The notes under the pieces: model-generated
Database searches by the model: none
Told to the model about the DNA's origin: nothing
Seen by the model: only the letters and a program-made list of their open reading frames with translations
Part shown: positions 1 through 8,660 of the stretch, in pieces
Layout of the letters: every line of letters begins with the position of its first letter
Position numbering within the stretch: the stretch's first letter is position 1
Position numbers and translations under genes: made by a program
Assembly: GCF_003330725.1 (NCBI RefSeq)
Contig: NZ_CP030840.1
Span: 5,642,001-5,706,000 of the forward strand
Direction of reading: 5' to 3'
Source: Acidisarcina polymorpha
GTDB lineage: Bacteria; Acidobacteriota; Terriglobia; Terriglobales; Acidobacteriaceae
DNA length: 64,000 nt

Positions 1-1653
1 CCGGAGTCCCTTCGAGTGAAGTTTGCGGGAATGGACATCGCCGAGATTTCCGCCCTCCCCATGAAGCGGCTGGAATCCATATTTCGCTCGTGTGCGGAAG
101 ATCGGGGCACGGGCCAAGCGAACCCAGACGGGCAGCATCCAGAGAAAGCGATCGTTGCGCAGCGAATCTCCCAGGACATTTTGGCGAGGCTTGAGGTGCT
201 GCTCGATCTTGGTCTCGGATATTTATCGCTGGAGCGAAGCACGCCAACCCTTTCGCCGGGTGAATTGCAGCGTCTGCGTTTGGCAACGCAGGTACACTCC
301 AATCTTTTCGGCGTAGTCTATGTGCTCGACGAGCCGTCAGCCGGTCTGCACCCTGCGGATACGGATGCCTTGTTGAAGGCGCTCCATCGGCTGAAGGAGT
401 CGGGCAATACGCTGTTTGTGGTTGAGCATGAACTCGAAGTGATGCGAAGCGCCGACTGGCTCGTGGACGTGGGGCCGGGAGCCGGAGAGAACGGCGGACA
501 GATTTTGTACAGTGGTCCGCCGGATGGTCTGCGCACTGTGACCGCCTCCCAGACTCGCCGGTACATCTTCGCGCAAGGGCATTCGACTGGCCGAACACCC
601 CGGGAGCCGCGCGGCTGGCTTCGCCTCCGTGGCGTCAGCCTCAATAACCTCGAACGTCTGGATGTGGCAATTCCGCTGGGTGTGTTTACTTCGGTGACCG
701 GTGTTTCGGGATCGGGGAAGTCGAGCCTGATCAGCCAGGCGCTTGTGGACCTGGTGGCTGATCGCCTGGGCCAGAGGATTGAACCTGACGGGGATATCGA
801 TAACGAGGAACTCGAACAAGCTGCGCCGATAACTGCCGCAGGTGAAATCGTGAGCGGTGTAGAGAGCCTGCGGCGCATGGTTCGCGTTGACCAGAGGCCC
901 ATTGGACGCACGCCGCGCTCGAACATGGCCACCTATACGGGGCTGTTCGATCATGTGCGGAGGCTCTTCGCGGCCACAAAGCTGGCGCGATCGAGACACT
1001 ATGATGCGGGTCAATTTTCATTCAATGTGGGGAAAGGCCGCTGCCCCACCTGCTCGGGTGAGGGATCGGTATGTGTAGAGCTTCTTTTTCTGCCCAGCGT
1101 GTATGCTCCTTGTCCCACGTGCCATGGAGCGCGTTTCAATCCCAAAACACTCGAGATCAAGTATCACGATAAGGACATCTCCCAGGTGTTGGCGCTCACG
1201 GTCGAAGCGGCTCTCGACTTTTTCTCCGGTGAGCCGACTGTTCAGCGCTCCCTGAGAGTCCTGAGCGATGTCGGGCTGGGATATCTGAAGCTGGGCCAGC
1301 CGGCCACGGAGTTATCCGGAGGCGAGGCGCAGCGCATCAAGCTGGCCACTGAGCTTCAGCGTGCTCAGCATGGAGACACCCTTTACATTCTCGATGAACC
1401 GACTACCGGCCTTCATCCGTCAGACGTGGAACGCCTGCAGGCGCAGTTGGACGGACTCGTTGAAGCGGGAAACACGGTTGTGGTGGTTGAGCACGATATG
1501 CAGATCGTTGCCGAGAGCGATTGGATGATCGACATTGGGCCGGGAGCGGGCGACGAGGGCGGCACGATCGTCGCAAGTGGGCCGCCGAGTGAAGTGATGA
1601 AGTCCGAGCGCAGTAAAACGGCGCACTACCTTAGAAAATACTTTCATCCCTAA
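1..1653 (+). CDS. uvrA: UvrA-like excinuclease ABC ATPase, 5'-truncated by the window edge
   Basis: The reading frame is open from base 1, so the N-terminal part of this gene lies outside the window and no start can be assigned; about 550 residues remain. What is visible is the end of the first ABC ATPase (signature LSPGELQRLRLATQ, Walker B VVYVLDEPSAGLHP) and a full second one: Walker A GVSGSGKSSL near base 700, a CPTC...CPTC zinc-binding pair near 1041-1125, signature ELSGGEAQRIKLATEL, and Walker B LYILDEPTTGLHP. This is the UvrA arrangement. UvrA acts in the cytoplasm as the DNA-damage sensor of nucleotide excision repair, loading UvrB. The first signature has SPGE in place of the usual SGGE. 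It could be housekeeping UvrA or the divergent UvrA2 class; the missing N-terminus, which would show whether the UvrB-binding domain is present, prevents a decision. Family assignment is secure. Confidence 0.93.
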   Translation, partial: PESLRVKFAGMDIAEISALPMKRLESIFRSCAEDRGTGQANPDGQHPEKAIVAQRISQDILARLEVLLDLGLGYLSLERSTPTLSPGELQRLRLATQVHSNLFGVVYVLDEPSAGLHPADTDALLKALHRLKESGNTLFVVEHELEVMRSADWLVDVGPGAGENGGQILYSGPPDGLRTVTASQTRRYIFAQGHSTGRTPREPRGWLRLRGVSLNNLERLDVAIPLGVFTSVTGVSGSGKSSLISQALVDLVADRLGQRIEPDGDIDNEELEQAAPITAAGEIVSGVESLRRMVRVDQRPIGRTPRSNMATYTGLFDHVRRLFAATKLARSRHYDAGQFSFNVGKGRCPTCSGEGSVCVELLFLPSVYAPCPTCHGARFNPKTLEIKYHDKDISQVLALTVEAALDFFSGEPTVQRSLRVLSDVGLGYLKLGQPATELSGGEAQRIKLATELQRAQHGDTLYILDEPTTGLHPSDVERLQAQLDGLVEAGNTVVVVEHDMQIVAESDWMIDIGPGAGDEGGTIVASGPPSEVMKSERSKTAHYLRKYFHP

Positions 1654-1658
1654 ATGCG

Positions 1659-1702
1659 AAGCGGGCAGAAGCCCGGAATGCAAAGCGGGCAGACGCCCGG
1701 AA
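1659..1702. repeat. Tandem pair of short hairpin repeats (REP-like)
   Basis: Two 20-base units, 1659-1678 and 1683-1702, are identical except for one base and lie 24 bases apart, starting just after the stop codon of the UvrA-like gene. Each can fold into a 5-bp hairpin: CGGGC, a 4-base loop (AGAA or AGAC), then GCCCG. The arrangement resembles repetitive extragenic palindromes. No other copy was noticed in the window, and no T tract follows, so it is not a standard terminator. Confidence 0.55.
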
Positions 1703-2062
1703 CGGTTGATGGGAAACCGAGCTGTTTGGCGATGAAAGCCCAACTGGCGGCCCGCCGTTGCAACGCCGGATGCAAATGCTGCAACAGTCTTTTCTGAAGC
1801 CGCTCCGCTCATGCCATGATTGCCCGATTGAGAACGAAAATCCCGTGCCACATTGATATCAGTTCTCGAAGCGCAGACAGTCAAGATGGTCATGATCTAC
1901 AGCCCCGGGGCACGGGATACAGCTTTATCGTACCGTTTTTCGGAGGCTTTCTGCGCCGGGTCATGCCGGGCGTCAAGCAGCGGCGGCTAAAACAAGGATC
2001 TATTTAGGGCCGTCGTGAATACCATTCGATAAGGGTGGCGGTCTTTTTCCATTAGCGTGATA

Positions 2063-2096
2063 TAGGACCAAGGTCATGTGATGTAGGACCAAGGTC
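2063..2096. promoter_or_regulatory. Candidate operator: direct repeat of TAGGACCAAGGTC
   Basis: The 13-mer TAGGACCAAGGTC occurs at 2063-2075 and again at 2084-2096, a 21-base period (two DNA helical turns). Each copy is itself dyad-symmetric (GGACC, AA, GGTC/GGTCC). It lies 54-87 bases before the receiver gene start at 2150. Helically phased, internally symmetric copies are typical of a dimeric regulator's binding sites. The FixJ-type regulator at 5785-6474 is a plausible but unproven ligand. Confidence 0.5.
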
Positions 2097-2149
2097 CAAT
2101 AGACACGCTCCGCTGAAGCTACGTAACCTTCCCAGTGAAAGGACACCCG

Positions 2150-2521
2150 ATGGAACACCGGATCACGATCGTCGACGATGAAGGCGAGGTCCGCAGTGCC
2201 CTTCGGCGTTTGTTGAAAGTAGCCGGTATGAAGACGCAGACTTACGCATCGGCGGAGGATTTTCTGGACGCGGCTTCCGGCCGGCATTGTGATTGTCTGA
2301 TCCTCGATCATGGGCTCCCCGGAATGAGTGGCCTGGAACTGCAGAGCCGGCTGGCCGCCAGAGGTCGAAGAGTTCCTATCATCTTTATCTCAGCTCGGGA
2401 CGATGCCTACACGCGAGCGCAGGCCATGCAGGCAGGCGCGCTCGCTTTCCTCGGGAAGCCGTTCAGCGACGAGGTTCTTCTGCAAGCTGTTCAAGCGGCT
2501 CTGCAGTTGGCCGGGTCATAA
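2150..2521 (+). CDS. Single-domain response regulator (CheY/FixJ-type receiver)
   Basis: A 123-residue protein made only of a receiver domain. Acidic pair D9-D10, phosphoacceptor D53 in CLILDHGLPGMSG, switch residue S81 in IFISAR, and conserved K103 in LGKPF are all present, so it should accept phosphate. There is no DNA-binding or other output domain, so it probably works by protein contact or as a phosphate shuttle. The ATG at 2150 is chosen over the in-frame GTG at 2135 because AAAGGA lies about 8 bases before it. It precedes a double-kinase hybrid sensor (2869) and a FixJ-type regulator (5785) on the same strand, which suggests one phosphorelay, although a 347-base gap separates it from the sensor. 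A phased direct repeat lies upstream. Confidence 0.88.
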   Translation: MEHRITIVDDEGEVRSALRRLLKVAGMKTQTYASAEDFLDAASGRHCDCLILDHGLPGMSGLELQSRLAARGRRVPIIFISARDDAYTRAQAMQAGALAFLGKPFSDEVLLQAVQAALQLAGS

Positions 2522-2868
2522 CCATAAGGCCGAGACAATGGTACGCGCGGATCGTTTGAGCAGATCAACGGGCTACGGTGCAACTACCTTTCATAAGGCG
2601 AACGAGTGCCCGCGACGCGAAACGCTTTCCCTTGGCTATCTTGTTCGCAGAGCGTACCGTCTATATGCCCGGAACGGTCTTCCGGTCCCGCCCCTGCTGC
2701 CGGCCGCCTGTTCCGCTTCGAGTATAGGTGCCGGCCGCTCCATTCCAGGGTGCCCATCACATAACGATCTTCGTCCATCGTCGCGGATTTGTTGCCGTCG
2801 ACGAAATGCAACCCCCGTTGCAGAGCAGTCTTCGCGCGATTCGATGACTTATTAGAGGGGAGGAGATC
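2522..2868. other. Intergenic region, no gene seen
   Basis: About 350 bases between the receiver gene and the hybrid kinase. Frames crossing it are out of phase with the neighbouring genes and match no family I recognise. A strong Shine-Dalgarno run (GGGGAGGAG at 2857-2865) closes the interval and belongs to the kinase gene. Confidence 0.55.
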
Positions 2869-5775
2869 GTGGCGGCGGTAGGCGCACAGCTCTTTGCAGA
2901 CAACTCGATCCTGAACCTGAGGGACGTCGTCCTTTCCCGGACCGATACGCCTCAGACACTTCGGGAGAAACTGGCAAGAGTCATCCTGGATGAGATGTAT
3001 CAGTTCGTAGGCCTGCTCGACGCCAGGGGCATGACGCTCGAGATCAACCGCGCTGCTCTGGAAGGGGCGGGAATCCAGATGAGCGACATCCAGGGCCGGC
3101 CGTTTTGGGAAACACGCTGGTGGCAGGTCTGCAGTGAAACGAAGGAAAAGCAGCGCGAGCTGTGTGGAAGAGCGGCTCGCGGCGAATTTATCCGCTGCGA
3201 CATCGAGATCTATGGACGGTCTGCCGGCGAAGAGACGATCGTGATCGACTTCTCGCTGATGCCGGTCCGCGATCAGCTGGGCAGAATTGTGTTTCTGCTG
3301 GCCGAAGGCCGCAACATTACCGAAAAAAAAGCAGCCGAAGCAGAGCTGGCGCGGAAGAACAAGGAACTCGAGCGACTTCTCGACCAGGTCCGCCAACTCG
3401 ATCAGTTGAAGAGCGACCTCTTCGCGAATGTCAGCCATGAATTACGCACTCCGCTCGCGCTCATCCTCGGCCCCGCCGAGTCAATGCTCGCTGCCGGCGC
3501 AAATCTTAGCGAAATGCAGCGGCGCAATCTGGGCGTGATCCGGCACAATGCCGCGACGCTGCTCAAACATGTCAACGACCTGCTCGATCTTTCGAAGCTC
3601 GACGCCGCCCAGATGACGATGGATTACGTCGACATCGATCTCTCGCGACTGGTGCGTACCGTGGCGGCGCACTTCGATGCTCTGGCTCCACAGCGGACGA
3701 TTTCCTATGTCATCGTCACGCCTGACGTTGTTCGTGCGGAGGTCGATGCGGAGAAGCTGGAAAGGGTGCTTCTCAATCTGCTCTCCAATGCTTTCAAGTT
3801 CACACCCAGCGGCGGACGTATCCGGTGCACGCTTGCAATCAGAAACGACGGCTTCGTCCTGGCCGTGCAGGACAGCGGACCGGGAATTCCTCACGCAATG
3901 CGCGACAAAATCTTCGAACGCTTCCGCCAGGCACAGGGTGGAACTACTCGCGAATTCAGCGGAACGGGCCTAGGGCTGTCCATCGCCAGAGACTTCGTAG
4001 AACTGCACGGCGGTACGATCGCCATCTCCGACGCGCCAGCCGGAGGAACCCTGGTGCAGGTCGAGATTCCGCTCCGTGCACCTCGTGGTTCGGTCGTCAG
4101 AATCGCAAGCGATGCCGAATCGGTGTCCGAAGTCTCGATGATCACAAGCACAACCGTGGAAGAACTACGGCGGGACCAGGTGCAGAGCCCGAGGCCTGCT
4201 CAGGCGGCAGGCAATCCGACCGTGTTGGTGGTGGAAGACCATTCGGAGATGCGCCGCTTCATTGCAGAAACACTCTCGAGCGACTATCGGGTGATCGAAG
4301 CCGCGGATGGCGTCGAGGGTCTGGCCCAGGCTATTGCTAAAACGCCCGATCTGGTGGTTACGGATCTCATGATGCCAAAGCTGGGTGGGGATGAGTTTGT
4401 GAAGCATCTGCGTGCGCATCGCAATGTGCCGCAACCGCCAGTGCTGGTGCTCTCCGCCAAGGCGGATGACATGCTGCGCCTCAGACTGCTGGCGGAGTCA
4501 GTGCAGGACTACCTCGTGAAGCCATTTTCCGCGGCCGAACTGCTGGCGAGAGTCCGGAACCTCGTCACGATCAAACGAACGAAAGATCTCCTCCAGGAAG
4601 AACTCGCCAGTCAGGGTGAGGACCTGGCTCTTCTGACGCGCGAGCTGATCGTGAGCAAGCGGCTGATTGAGGAGAACCTGGAAGCGCAGCGCCAATTCTC
4701 CGCTCTGGTGAAAAACAGCCGCGATTTCATTGGCTTCACCTCACGAGAGGGACGGACGATCTTCGTCAATCCCGCCGGCAGGGAACTGGTAGGACTGAGC
4801 GAAGAAGAGGTGCAGCAAAAATCTCCGCTGGACTACGTGATTGATGAAGACCGCGATCGCCTACTCAGAGGCATGGCGGCGGCTACTGAAAGAGGCAATT
4901 GGGAGGGCGAGATACGCTTTCGTCATTTCGGATCGGACGATGTGATCCCGATGCACCAGACCATCTTCGTCGTCGATCCTGTGGAGAGCGGCGGAAAGAT
5001 CGGTCTGGCGACCATCAGCCACGACATCCGGGAGCGCATGCGCGTTGAAGAGGGACTGCGTGAAGCCCATGCGGAGCTGGCTCGCGTCTCTCGGATTGCA
5101 TCCATGGGTGAAGTGAGCGCTTCCATCGCACACGAGGTCAATCAACCGCTGAGCGCAGTCGTTGCCAACGCGAATGCATGCGCCAGGATGCTGGATGCCC
5201 AGCCGCTCGACATGGGGGAACTTCGCCTGGCCATCGGTGATATAGCAGCCTCCGGCAAAAGAGCCTCGGAGATCATCACGCGCATCCGGAGTCAGGTGAA
5301 GAAGTCCGATTCCGGCAGGCACAAGCTCGATATCAACGAGGTCATCGTGGAGGTCATGCCGCTGATACGAGGCGAAGTCGACCGGCACCAGGCGAAGCTC
5401 GAAACACACCTCGAACGCAACTTGCCCGTGATCCTCGGCGACCGTGTGGAACTCCAGCAGGTCTTAATCAACCTCCTGATGAATGGCATAGAGGCAATGA
5501 CAACGACGATGAACGGACCACGCGCGCTGACGGTACGCTCGCAATTGGCGACGACGGGAGAAGTGGTTGTCGCTATCCGCGATTGTGGACCAGGGTTCCC
5601 GGCCGATCACATGAGCAAATTGTTCAACAGTTTTTTCACGACGAAGCCGAACGGGATGGGAATGGGCCTGCCCATCAGCCGCTCGATCATCGAAGCCCAC
5701 GGGGGAAAGTTGTGGGCCACACTGAACTCCACAGGTGGCGCGACTTTTCAATTTGCGCTGGCGTCGGCCGCATAG
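2869..5775 (+). CDS. Hybrid sensor histidine kinase with two kinase cores (PAS-HK-REC-PAS-HK)
   Basis: A 968-residue protein starting at GTG, supported by GGGGAGGAG just upstream. Order seen: PAS-like sensor (about 30-150); coiled coil; first dimerisation/phosphoacceptor helix with H190 in FANVSHELRTP; first ATPase core (N box LLNLLSNAFKFT, DSGPGI, GTGLGLSIA; to about 402); receiver (450-565) with D499 in VVTDLMMPKLGG and K551; a second PAS (about 605-720); second kinase with H755 in ASIAHEVNQPLSAV and an ATPase core ending near 968 (RDCGPGF, GMGMGLPIS). No membrane segment is visible, so it should be cytoplasmic. The first core is of the ELRTP type and the second of the EVNQPL (FixL/DctB-like) type. 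The FixJ-type regulator begins 9 bases after the stop and is the likely partner of the second core, by family precedent. Confidence 0.92.
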   Translation: MAAVGAQLFADNSILNLRDVVLSRTDTPQTLREKLARVILDEMYQFVGLLDARGMTLEINRAALEGAGIQMSDIQGRPFWETRWWQVCSETKEKQRELCGRAARGEFIRCDIEIYGRSAGEETIVIDFSLMPVRDQLGRIVFLLAEGRNITEKKAAEAELARKNKELERLLDQVRQLDQLKSDLFANVSHELRTPLALILGPAESMLAAGANLSEMQRRNLGVIRHNAATLLKHVNDLLDLSKLDAAQMTMDYVDIDLSRLVRTVAAHFDALAPQRTISYVIVTPDVVRAEVDAEKLERVLLNLLSNAFKFTPSGGRIRCTLAIRNDGFVLAVQDSGPGIPHAMRDKIFERFRQAQGGTTREFSGTGLGLSIARDFVELHGGTIAISDAPAGGTLVQVEIPLRAPRGSVVRIASDAESVSEVSMITSTTVEELRRDQVQSPRPAQAAGNPTVLVVEDHSEMRRFIAETLSSDYRVIEAADGVEGLAQAIAKTPDLVVTDLMMPKLGGDEFVKHLRAHRNVPQPPVLVLSAKADDMLRLRLLAESVQDYLVKPFSAAELLARVRNLVTIKRTKDLLQEELASQGEDLALLTRELIVSKRLIEENLEAQRQFSALVKNSRDFIGFTSREGRTIFVNPAGRELVGLSEEEVQQKSPLDYVIDEDRDRLLRGMAAATERGNWEGEIRFRHFGSDDVIPMHQTIFVVDPVESGGKIGLATISHDIRERMRVEEGLREAHAELARVSRIASMGEVSASIAHEVNQPLSAVVANANACARMLDAQPLDMGELRLAIGDIAASGKRASEIITRIRSQVKKSDSGRHKLDINEVIVEVMPLIRGEVDRHQAKLETHLERNLPVILGDRVELQQVLINLLMNGIEAMTTTMNGPRALTVRSQLATTGEVVVAIRDCGPGFPADHMSKLFNSFFTTKPNGMGMGLPISRSIIEAHGGKLWATLNSTGGATFQFALASAA

Positions 5776-5784
5776 AGGTGCGCC

Positions 5785-6474
5785 ATGGAACAGCTACAGC
5801 CAGTGGTCTATATCGTGGATGATGATCTCGCCGTCTGCTCAGCATTGCAACGGCTGATTCGTTCAGTGGGTCTGGAAGCGGAAACCTTCACATCCGCGCG
5901 CGACTTTCTCGAGGCGAAGCACATCGACCGCCCGGGCTGCATGGTGCTCGATGTACGCTTGCCGGACCTGAGTGGGCTGAATCTTCAGGAGAAACTCGCG
6001 GACGCCAACATCGATCTGCCCATCATCTTCATCACCGGCTTCGGCGACATTCCTATGACGGTGCGGGCGATGAAGGCTGGTGCGCTGGAGTTCCTGACCA
6101 AGCCCATCAACGAGCAGCAGTTGCTGGACGCGATGCAGCAGGGCATCGAGAAACATCGAAGGCAGTTGACGAGGCGCGGCCAGATGACCGACCTGCAAGC
6201 GCGCTACCGATCGCTGACGAACCGCGAACGCCAGATCTTACCTTTGGTTGCCGACGGGTACCTCAACAAGCAGATCGCCGCGGAACTCGGCACCAGCGAA
6301 AAGACAATCAAGATTCATCGCGGTCAGGTCATGGTAAAGATGAAAGCGGGTTCGGTGGCCGACCTGGTGCGCATGGCAACCATGCTCGGTCTTCCTTCCT
6401 CCCGGACCCAGCGGCTTAGCGCGTACTCTCCCGATCCCGCAAGCAAAAGAGCAGAACAGTCGCCCGACTTTTGA
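5785..6474 (+). CDS. FixJ/NarL-family response regulator with LuxR-type HTH
   Basis: 229 residues: receiver domain (about 5-120) with D56 in MVLDVRLPDLSG, switch T in FITGFGDI and K in LTKPIN, then a LuxR-type helix-turn-helix (about 145-205; LTNRERQILPLVADGY, NKQIAAELGTSEKTIKIHR). The GFGDIPMTVRAMKAGALEF stretch is characteristic of the FixJ/NodW group. GAGGTG at 5775-5780 precedes the ATG, and the gene follows the double-kinase sensor by 9 bases, so the two are almost certainly co-transcribed and cognate. It should be a phosphorylation-dependent transcription factor; targets cannot be read from sequence, although the phased direct repeat at 2063-2096 is a candidate site. The C-terminal 25 residues form a low-complexity tail. 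Confidence 0.93.
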   Translation: MEQLQPVVYIVDDDLAVCSALQRLIRSVGLEAETFTSARDFLEAKHIDRPGCMVLDVRLPDLSGLNLQEKLADANIDLPIIFITGFGDIPMTVRAMKAGALEFLTKPINEQQLLDAMQQGIEKHRRQLTRRGQMTDLQARYRSLTNRERQILPLVADGYLNKQIAAELGTSEKTIKIHRGQVMVKMKAGSVADLVRMATMLGLPSSRTQRLSAYSPDPASKRAEQSPDF

Positions 6475-6691
6475 CCCCTGTGGTCGCGAAACCGCCCACC
6501 GGCATGGAAGTCGCCGGAAGTCTACTGACGCTGTTCAGGCCATCTCTGGCGCCTGTCAGTGTAATGGGGGAAAGAACCCCGCGGCCAGGTTGAGGCCTAC
6601 TTCTCGAAAGCTGAGCTGGATCAAGCACCCTCCTTCATAGGATGTGTGGTTTCAGTGGATTTATGGGTTCAGCAGTGTTCTCAGGACTTAG

Positions 6692-7174
6692 TCAGTCACG
6701 TTCCCAGAACGGAGGCGGCTGAATGCCAAGCGCCCGGAGGTACACATATCCTTCGCCCCGGTGATGAATTTCGTTGTCGATGGCATACTGGATCATTGCC
6801 AAAGCCGGCATCTCCCACTCGCCGAACGCCTTCTCGACGACCCAGAACCGGGCCAGTGGAATCTTTGGAAACTTCTCGTCCAGCTGCGCCGTTTGCGCGT
6901 CCCATAGCAGCAGAAGCTCGTTCTTTGTGCCGGGATTCCCGGGCTCAAATGCCTTCCATTGGCCGCTAGACACTCCTTCCACCAGGGGTACTGCCATGCC
7001 GATCAATTCCAGAGCCATTTCTCCAAAGGTCCGCATGCCGCCCACAGAAAAGTGGAACAACTTGTCTTCCGGAAACGCTTCGATGGTCTTGCGGGTGAGT
7101 CGTCTGTGGCCCTGCCAATTCTGCAGCAAAGCGTCAGCCGTTATTAGATTGACCGGTATCGATTCGGTTGCCAT
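6692..7174 (-). CDS. DinB-like four-helix metalloprotein, function unknown
   Basis: 160 residues with the pattern of the DinB/YfiT superfamily: an early helix with NWQGHRRLTRKTIEAFPED, the family phrase FSVGGMRTFGEMALELI, and a late helix ending IDNEIHHRGEGYVYLRALG. The late histidines (HH in EIHHRGE) fit the usual metal site. Members are small cytoplasmic proteins; some are thiol transferases, many are uncharacterised and stress-associated. GAGGGGGA lies just upstream of the ATG. It is divergent from a WYL-domain regulator that starts 104 bases away, an arrangement in which the regulator often controls its neighbour. No substrate can be named. Confidence 0.82.
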   Translation of the reverse strand: MATESIPVNLITADALLQNWQGHRRLTRKTIEAFPEDKLFHFSVGGMRTFGEMALELIGMAVPLVEGVSSGQWKAFEPGNPGTKNELLLLWDAQTAQLDEKFPKIPLARFWVVEKAFGEWEMPALAMIQYAIDNEIHHRGEGYVYLRALGIQPPPFWERD

Positions 7175-7278
7175 TCTTCATCCCCCTCTGCCCGCTTGGG
7201 CTTAAGCTCAGAATACGGATCATCCCCGACAGCCCTTGTCGCAGATAGGGTTCGTAAATGGGACTAAAAGGAGCCTGA

Positions 7279-8238
7279 ATGTACGACCCGATCATGCGCG
7301 TCTTCACCCTCCTTGAAATCCTGCAGGGGAGAGATCGTGTAGCCGGGGCGGAGCTTGCAGAGCGCCTGGAGGTAGACCTGCGGACGGTTCAGCGCTACAT
7401 TGCGCGGATGAAGGATCTAGGCATCCCCATCGACTCATCCCCGGGCGTAGGCGGAGCCTATCGCCTACGGCCCGGCTTCCGTCTGCCGCCGCTGCTACTG
7501 ACGAACGAAGAGGCGTTCGCGCTGTCTCTGGGTTTACGGGCGCTGCGCCAGATCGGCCTCGCAGCCTTTGCGCCCGCCACAGAGGGAGCGTTGTCCAAGC
7601 TAGGGCGTGTTCTTCCCCAGGCGCTGCGCGAGAGCATCCGGACCGTGGAAGATGTGGTGGCGATTGAACCGGGCCCCTGGGTGGTTCCGACAGCGGTGGA
7701 GGGCCTGATCGCAGCCGCCTCCGGCATTCGCACAGGCCGCCGAATTTGTTTTGCGTATCGATCCCATACTGAGACCACCTCTCATCGGGAGATTGAGCCT
7801 TACGCTGTTATGCATACTGACGGGCGCTGGTACCTTATTGGGCATTGTCTGTCACGCAAGGCTCTGCGTACCTTCCGACTTGACCGAGCGACGCACCTCG
7901 AACTGTGTAGCGCAACCTTTGAGCCTCCGAAGGATTTCGATGCCCGCCGCTATTTTGCTGAGCACATGCCCTTTGTTCAATCCGCCTACCAGATCGACGT
8001 GTGGATCGACATGCCGATTGACGAGGCCGATCGCAACTTTGCGCCATGGAGGATCGCTATGGAACCCGAACAGTGCGGCACACGCCTGCGCTGCGGCCGA
8101 GACCGCCTGGAGATGTTCGCCGCGATGTTACTCAGTACGGGACGGCGAATTGTCGTGCACAGCCCCACTGAACTTCGAGAGACCTTTCGCGAGCTGGCCA
8201 GACAGGCATTGCAAGCCGCGGAAAGTCCCGATCGCTGA
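7279..8238 (+). CDS. HTH/WYL-domain transcriptional regulator (YafY-type)
   Basis: 319 residues: N-terminal winged helix (about 1-60; GAELAERLEVDLRTVQRYI), a linker typical of the family, then a WYL domain (about 140-220) containing the diagnostic DGRWYLIGHC, followed by a C-terminal extension (about 230-315). WYL proteins are ligand- or nucleic-acid-responsive transcription factors. AAGGAG lies about 5 bases before the ATG. The divergent DinB-like gene is the obvious candidate target; the 104-base interval between them contains an 8-bp palindrome GCTTAAGC at 7200-7207, which is only a weak operator candidate. Confidence 0.9.
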   Translation: MYDPIMRVFTLLEILQGRDRVAGAELAERLEVDLRTVQRYIARMKDLGIPIDSSPGVGGAYRLRPGFRLPPLLLTNEEAFALSLGLRALRQIGLAAFAPATEGALSKLGRVLPQALRESIRTVEDVVAIEPGPWVVPTAVEGLIAAASGIRTGRRICFAYRSHTETTSHREIEPYAVMHTDGRWYLIGHCLSRKALRTFRLDRATHLELCSATFEPPKDFDARRYFAEHMPFVQSAYQIDVWIDMPIDEADRNFAPWRIAMEPEQCGTRLRCGRDRLEMFAAMLLSTGRRIVVHSPTELRETFRELARQALQAAESPDR

Positions 8239-8660
8239 TCTGTTATAAGATAGGCCTCCTTGAAGCGGGCGGCACTCCTTTGCCGGATAAGTGGATACTG
8301 GTTAGCTGCTGGTTTGTTGAGGCGGGCATGGCGCGGGACGGAATGCGAGCCGTTCTGGCGCGACGGGGCACTCACCCGCTCCTCGCACCATGTGCTTTGT
8401 TGACACTGCGCTTCGCCTCACCAACGTGCCGGCGAGTGCGGACGTGAACCGGAGAATTCAAGCCTCCAACCTTGATCGAGAATTGATCGAGCTATGCGGC
8501 CAGGCTATATGTCAGCGGAGAAAGGAGAGACCTGGATCAACGGCGAGTTCTGCCTGGTTGTTTTCAGCGCGCGCCGGCACTGCCCTCCGGGGCCAGGCTG
8601 TAATTTCACGTCATGACAAAGTAGCGGTCAGATCGCTTTTGCGCTCCAGTTCCTATCAAG
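8239..8660. other. Intergenic region, no gene seen
   Basis: About 420 bases between the WYL regulator and the partner-switch/Mla block. A frame at 8390-8698 overlaps the next gene in a different phase, has no recognisable domain and is rejected. The promoter of the downstream block should lie here, but no clear -35/-10 pair was identified. Confidence 0.5.

Larger units (their letters stand above)
1654..2149. other. Intergenic region, no gene seen
   Basis: About 500 bases between the UvrA-like gene and the receiver gene. Short frames here show no family features. The interval holds two small structured elements described separately: a tandem pair of hairpin-forming repeats at 1659-1702 and a direct-repeat operator candidate at 2063-2096. 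No tRNA-like or riboswitch-like fold was recognised. Confidence 0.6.

Noticed and set aside
2584-3438. Minus-strand open frame of 284 codons across the hybrid kinase start
   Set aside because: It is antisense to conserved PAS and H-box coding sequence, has no domain or ribosome site, and is explained by high GC third positions of the real gene.
6475-6691. Possible insertion-sequence remnant between the FixJ-type regulator and the DinB-like gene
   Set aside because: Short frames here looked vaguely familiar, but no terminal inverted repeats, target duplication or transposase motif could be shown.
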